Assembly: GCA_030452775.1 (NCBI GenBank)
Contig: JAKDLQ010000090.1
Location: forward strand, 1 to 8,685
Direction of reading: 5' to 3'
Length of the DNA stretch: 8,685 nt
Source: Micrococcales bacterium
GTDB lineage: Bacteria; Actinomycetota; Actinomycetes; Actinomycetales; Dermatophilaceae
The first letter of the stretch is position 1, and every line of letters starts with the position of its first letter. Positions 6,134 to 8,685 of the stretch are shown here, one piece after another. The position numbers and the translations under genes were made by a program. A model generated the notes under the pieces. That model saw only the letters and a list, made by a program, of their open reading frames with translations, was not told the DNA's origin and searched no databases.

Positions 6134-6264
6134 GTCGTTAAAGCTGGGACGTGCTCATCGCTGAGGACTCATCGGGTGCTCATAGCGTTTCAACCCACCT
6201 TGTGGTTCGTTTGTCATTGTTTGGTGCTGGCCGGCTCGTCCGCGGATGCGGCGGTCCGGATGTC

Positions 6265-6576
6265 CTACTTCGGGTGCTGGATGCCGAGATGCTGTGCGAT
6301 CGCGGTGACGTCGGTCATCCCCTGCAGTCGCAGGGCCCGCCCGAACGCCTTGCGGCGCACTGCCGACTCGAAACACTCGGGGCGTGGGTGCAGCCATGCA
6401 CCACGTCCCGGCATCCTGTGTCGCGGATCGGGACTCAGCACGACCGGGCCCGAGGGGCTCGAGGTGTCTGGGTCCGTCGCCACGACCACTCGCAGCAGGG
6501 CCAACCAGCTATCCGTCCCACGACATCCCACACAGGTGCGGGACGGCTCGGAGCGGAGTCCAGTCCGGTCGGCCAC
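6265..6576 (-). CDS. ylxR: YlxR family (DUF448) nucleic-acid-binding protein
   Basis: YlxR proteins are small RNA-binding-like proteins encoded between nusA and infB. Family members have been implicated in RNase P and in regulating transcription, but the exact role here is unknown. The 103-residue product shows RTCVGCR (13-19), LLRVV (27-31), PGRGAWLHP (56-64) with the downstream cysteine (68), and AFGRALR (77-83), the signature of the family. The GTG at 6576 is chosen because it begins shortly before RTCVGCR and lies 29 bases after the nusA stop. A longer frame back to 6663 would overlap nusA by 58 bases. No Shine-Dalgarno precedes the GTG. Instead a TAGACT sits five bases upstream, suggesting leaderless transcription as well as read-through from nusA. 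The insert TDPDTSSPSGPVVLSPDPRHR is slightly longer than usual. Confidence 0.92.
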   Translation of the reverse strand: MADRTGLRSEPSRTCVGCRGTDSWLALLRVVVATDPDTSSPSGPVVLSPDPRHRMPGRGAWLHPRPECFESAVRRKAFGRALRLQGMTDVTAIAQHLGIQHPK

Positions 6577-6581
6577 GTTAC

Positions 6582-6609
6582 AGTCTAGCGCGTCCGCCCC
6601 TCGGGTCAG
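6582..6609 (-). promoter_or_regulatory. Candidate leaderless promoter for ylxR-infB
   Basis: On the minus strand CTGACC (plus 6604-6609) and TAGACT (plus 6582-6587) are separated by 16 bases and match the -35 and -10 consensus at four of six positions each. The GTG of ylxR begins five bases after TAGACT, which is where transcription would start. The -35 box overlaps the nusA stop. Leaderless mRNAs are common in actinobacteria. The absence of a Shine-Dalgarno for ylxR fits. Confidence 0.45.
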
Positions 6610-7631
6610 GACGGCTCTGGTGCGGCGGCGGCCTCCGTGTCCGGTCGGATGTCGATGCGCCACCCGGTCAACTTCGCGGCGAGGCGTGCGTTCTGCCCCT
6701 CCTTGCCGATGGCCAGGCTCAGCTGGTAGTCGGGCACGATGACCCGGGCGGACCGCGCCGTTGCATCGGTGATCTCGACCGACTGCACCCGAGCCGGTGA
6801 CAGCGCGGCCGCAATGAACTCCGCGGGATCCTCGCTGTAGTCGACGATGTCGATCTTCTCACCACGCAGTTCGGTCATGACCGCACGGACACGCGCACCC
6901 ATCGGCCCGATGCACGCCCCCTTGGGATTGACGCCTGCCACCGTGGACCTGACGGCGATCTTGGTGCGATGCCCGGCCTCCCGGGCCAGGGCCGCGATCT
7001 CGACGGTGCCGTCGGCGATCTCGGGCACCTCGAACTTGAAGAGCGTCTTCACGAGATTGGGATGAGTCCGAGACAGGCCGACCTGAGGCCCCTTGTAGCC
7101 ACGCTTGACGCTGACGACGAAGCAGCGCAGCCGCTCGCCGTGCACATACTTCTCCCCAGGCGCCTGTTCGGCGAGCGGCAGGGTCCCCTCGACGGTGCCG
7201 AAGTCGACCAGCACGGTGCGCGGGTCCTGACCCTGCTGGATGATCCCCGAGATGACATCGCCCTCTCGGCCCTTGAAGTCGCCGAGGATCGCCTCGTCCT
7301 CGATGTCGCGGAGCCGTTGCACGATGACCTGTCTCGCTGTGGAGGCAGCCACCCTCCCGAACCCCTCCGGAGTGTCGTCGAACTCTGGCCCAGGCTCGCC
7401 GTGGGTAGGCCGCTCCTCCTCGTCGAGCGCCGGGATCTCCTCGCCCTCCTCGCGCGCCCACACGATGACGTGACCGGTCTTGCGGTCGAGTTCGACACGG
7501 GCGATCTTGTGACTTCCCTCGGTGCGGTGGTAGGCGACGAGCAGGGCCTGCTCGATCGCGGGGATGAGCACCTCGAGCCGGATGTCGCGCTCACGTTCGA
7601 GGGCTCGCAGTGCTGCGAGGTCGATGTCCAT
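6606..7631 (-). CDS. nusA: Transcription elongation / antitermination factor NusA
   Basis: NusA binds RNA polymerase and nascent RNA, modulating pausing, termination and rRNA antitermination. The 341 residues form the N-terminal polymerase-binding domain (about 1-120), an S1 domain (about 124-178, GDVISGIIQQ...VDFGTVEGTLP) and two KH domains. KH1 carries GACIGPMGARV (238-248) and ELRGEKIDIVDYSEDP (254-269). KH2 carries AIGKEGQNARLAAKLTGW (307-324). It ends soon after KH2, so the acidic repeats of enterobacterial NusA are absent, as is normal in actinobacteria. The N-terminal domain has an acidic loop (EEGEEIPALDEEERP, 61-75). GGAGGAGG (plus 7639-7646) lies seven bases before the ATG, inside the end of rimP, and the ATG shares one base with the rimP stop, so the two are coupled. 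Confidence 0.97.
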   Translation of the reverse strand: MDIDLAALRALERERDIRLEVLIPAIEQALLVAYHRTEGSHKIARVELDRKTGHVIVWAREEGEEIPALDEEERPTHGEPGPEFDDTPEGFGRVAASTARQVIVQRLRDIEDEAILGDFKGREGDVISGIIQQGQDPRTVLVDFGTVEGTLPLAEQAPGEKYVHGERLRCFVVSVKRGYKGPQVGLSRTHPNLVKTLFKFEVPEIADGTVEIAALAREAGHRTKIAVRSTVAGVNPKGACIGPMGARVRAVMTELRGEKIDIVDYSEDPAEFIAAALSPARVQSVEITDATARSARVIVPDYQLSLAIGKEGQNARLAAKLTGWRIDIRPDTEAAAAPEPS

Positions 7632-8185
7632 CAGTTGTCCTCCTCCGAGTGTGACGGGCCGTGTGGTGCCGGGACCGGCTTGAACTCGACCTGGACGTGC
7701 CCGCGCACCGCAGCGCCGAGCGTCACGACGGTGCGCGCAGCCCCGGTCTGCTTCGTGGCCGGCACGTCGAGGGTGACTCTGGCTGGATCGGCGCGGTCCA
7801 CCTCGACCACCCGTCCAGTGGTCACCTCGTCATCGTGGTGCACCTCGACGACACGGCCGACGTTGCGGCGGAACTGATCCCGCGTCGTCAGCGGTCGGCC
7901 GGTGCCGGGGGACGAGACCTCGAGCACATACGGGGCGGTGCCCATGACATCCGATGCCTCGATGGCTTGGTCGACCGCGCGGGTGGCAGCGGCGACGGTG
8001 TCGAGTGAGACGGGCGTGATGATACTCGTGCCGTCCGCGAGACCCATCGAGCCCAGGTCGGACTCGATGAGGACGCGCACGAGTCTGCGCTTGCCTGCCG
8101 GGGCGGCCGTGACGTCCTCCACGATGAGACCGAGAGGAGCGACGGCGGGCTCGATGGCTGCCCTGATCTGCTGGGCCGTACTCAT
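7631..8185 (-). CDS. rimP: Ribosome maturation factor RimP
   Basis: RimP assists 30S assembly. The 184-residue product has an N-terminal alpha/beta domain (about 1-100) with RAAIEPAVAPLGLIVEDV (8-25), RLVRVLIESD (34-43) and the family signature LEVSSPGTGRPLT (88-100), then an SH3-like C-terminal domain (about 103-171) and an acidic tail. The usual signature is SSPG(L/V)DRPL. Here the Asp is Gly, and about a dozen extra residues (LGSMGLADGTSIITP, 44-58) separate the second strand from the central helix. The ATG at 8185 is preferred over a GTG at 8257: RimP homologues start close to this point, and AGGAGG lies nine bases upstream. The five-pair hairpin between that site and the ATG is unusual. 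It is first in the operon, with a TAGAGT -10-like box at 8247-8252. Confidence 0.95.
   Translation of the reverse strand: MSTAQQIRAAIEPAVAPLGLIVEDVTAAPAGKRRLVRVLIESDLGSMGLADGTSIITPVSLDTVAAATRAVDQAIEASDVMGTAPYVLEVSSPGTGRPLTTRDQFRRNVGRVVEVHHDDEVTTGRVVEVDRADPARVTLDVPATKQTGAARTVVTLGAAVRGHVQVEFKPVPAPHGPSHSEEDN
7639..7646 (-). promoter_or_regulatory. Shine-Dalgarno of nusA inside rimP
   Basis: The minus strand reads GGAGGAGG seven bases before the nusA ATG. The same bases encode the Ser-Glu-Glu near the RimP C-terminus (SEEDN), so the acidic tail of RimP doubles as the nusA ribosome-binding site. Confidence 0.8.
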
Positions 8186-8186
8186 G

Positions 8187-8199
8187 GGAGGACGCCTCC
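8187..8199 (-). promoter_or_regulatory. Hairpin that pairs the rimP Shine-Dalgarno
   Basis: On the minus strand GGAGG-CGT-CCTCC is a perfect inverted repeat with a three-base loop. The first arm is the core of the rimP Shine-Dalgarno (AGGAGG, plus 8195-8200), and the second arm ends one base before the ATG. When folded it would hide the ribosome-binding site. Regulation is inferred, not shown. Confidence 0.5.
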
Positions 8200-8246
8200 T
8201 GCTCTTCTCGATTCGCGTGAAGCCCTCGTCGGGTCCGCGTTGAGAC

Positions 8247-8252
8247 ACTCTA
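8247..8252 (-). promoter_or_regulatory. Candidate -10 box for the rimP operon
   Basis: TAGAGT on the minus strand fits the TANNNT pattern of actinobacterial housekeeping promoters and would give a leader of about 55 bases before rimP. No recognisable -35 box is at the expected distance. It is the best candidate in the 119-base divergent region 8186-8304. Confidence 0.35.
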
Positions 8253-8304
8253 ACCACGCCGGTCCTGCTGCGCTCATCTCATGCTCGCGTGCCATCATCA
8301 CCGC

Positions 8305-8685
8305 ATGCACGGTGAGACCTCCCGCAGGCGCAGCGGCGTCTCCCCGGTCTCGCGTCGGGCCGTCCTTCGGACCATGCCGTATGCCGCCGGGCTCGCGCTC
8401 GTCTCCGGGTGCGGCCTGCGCCTCGACCTGTCGGCGTCCCCGGCGCCGACCCCGACGCGCCGGCGAGTCCCCGACGAGGGCCTGCTCATCCACTTCGTCA
8501 TGGACCTGCGCGACATCGTCACCCTGGAGTCGGACGTCATCGCCGCCGGACATGGTGGCGCGATCCTGCCCGTGCTGACGAAGCTCCACAAGAGGCAGCT
8601 GCGGGTCATCGTCGGCCGTCTGACCAACGGCGGCGTCCCGCTGACCGAGATCAGCAACAACGCCTACACCGATCCGCGTCAGCGC
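8305..8685 (+). CDS. Predicted secreted lipoprotein, cut by the window edge
   Basis: The frame is open for 127 codons to the right edge. The N-terminus has a twin-arginine-like motif SRRAVLR (16-22), a hydrophobic stretch (about 24-35) and the lipobox VSGC with the lipidation cysteine at 36. A Pro/Thr/Arg-rich spacer (about 44-56) follows. From 57 the sequence looks helical (LIHFVMDLRDIVTLESDVI, then VLTKLHKRQLRVIVGRL). It is probably an exported, membrane-anchored protein. Divergent genes for DUF4439 (ferritin-like) proteins sit beside rimP in some actinobacteria, and the helical part could be the start of such a domain, but the visible part does not establish it. ATG 8305 is used. An in-frame ATG at 8281 would add eight residues. 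Neither has a clear ribosome-binding site. Third positions are strongly G/C. Confidence 0.75.
   Translation, partial: MHGETSRRRSGVSPVSRRAVLRTMPYAAGLALVSGCGLRLDLSASPAPTPTRRRVPDEGLLIHFVMDLRDIVTLESDVIAAGHGGAILPVLTKLHKRQLRVIVGRLTNGGVPLTEISNNAYTDPRQR

Larger units (their letters stand above)
6094..6264 (-). other. Leader region between ylxR and infB
   Basis: This 171-base untranslated stretch is noticeably less GC-rich than its surroundings between about 6131 and 6220. It holds the infB Shine-Dalgarno and the hairpin described separately. A 20-codon frame beginning ATG at 6217 (MTNEPQGGLKRYEHPMSPQR) is the only short frame that might act as a leader peptide, but it has no ribosome-binding site. 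A TTGAAA on the minus strand (plus 6188-6193) resembles a -35 box, without a good -10 at the right distance. Confidence 0.4.

Noticed and set aside
6155..6217. 20-codon leader peptide before infB
   Set aside because: It has no ribosome-binding site and no run of one amino acid that would suggest attenuation. It is noted only as a weak possibility in the leader entry.
6577..6663. Longer ylxR starting inside nusA
   Set aside because: The extra 29 residues are unlike the family, and the GTG at 6576 sits just after the nusA stop with a -10-like box before it.
8186..8257. Longer RimP starting at a GTG at 8257
   Set aside because: The extra residues are not family-like, they would cover the probable promoter, and the ATG at 8185 has AGGAGG upstream.

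Overview
The window looks like ordinary chromosomal DNA from a GC-rich actinobacterium. The coding frames have strong G/C bias at third positions, start codons are often GTG, and IF2 carries the long Pro/Ala/Gly/Arg-rich linker with 'RPGNNPF' motifs typical of Actinobacteria. RimP has an insertion ahead of its central helix that I associate with Intrasporangiaceae-like Micrococcales. That placement is an inference from memory, not a database result.

Almost everything is on the minus strand and forms the conserved nusA-infB transcription/translation cluster. In transcription order (right to left) it runs rimP (8185-7631), nusA (7631-6606), ylxR (6576-6265), infB (6093-3211), rbfA (2718-2266), truB (2266-1244), ribF (1191-181), and then a partial unidentified gene that starts inside ribF and leaves the left edge. 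rimP/nusA and rbfA/truB each share one base at a TGATG junction, so they are probably translationally coupled. The products act on the small ribosomal subunit (RimP, RbfA), on transcript elongation and antitermination (NusA), on initiation (IF2), on tRNA modification (TruB) and on flavin cofactor synthesis (RibF). At the right edge a divergent plus-strand gene (8305 onward) encodes a predicted lipoprotein with a twin-arginine-like signal.

The only large break in the cluster is the 492-base stretch between infB and rbfA (2719-3210). Many actinobacteria carry a DUF503 (ylxP) gene there, and I do not see one. The stretch holds a plus-strand 88-codon open frame with strong coding bias but no ribosome-binding site, a short minus-strand stretch resembling the end of a GntR-family UTRA domain, and a strong hairpin between the open frame and the infB stop. 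This is the best candidate for something non-standard in the window.

Other signals worth checking are a -10/-35 pair placed for leaderless transcription of ylxR, a hairpin that pairs the rimP Shine-Dalgarno, a hairpin whose loop matches the infB Shine-Dalgarno, an internal Shine-Dalgarno plus ATG inside infB that would give a short IF2 isoform, and a 9-base tandem repeat that lengthens the TruB N-terminus. I saw no mobile element, CRISPR array, tRNA, rRNA or clear new system.
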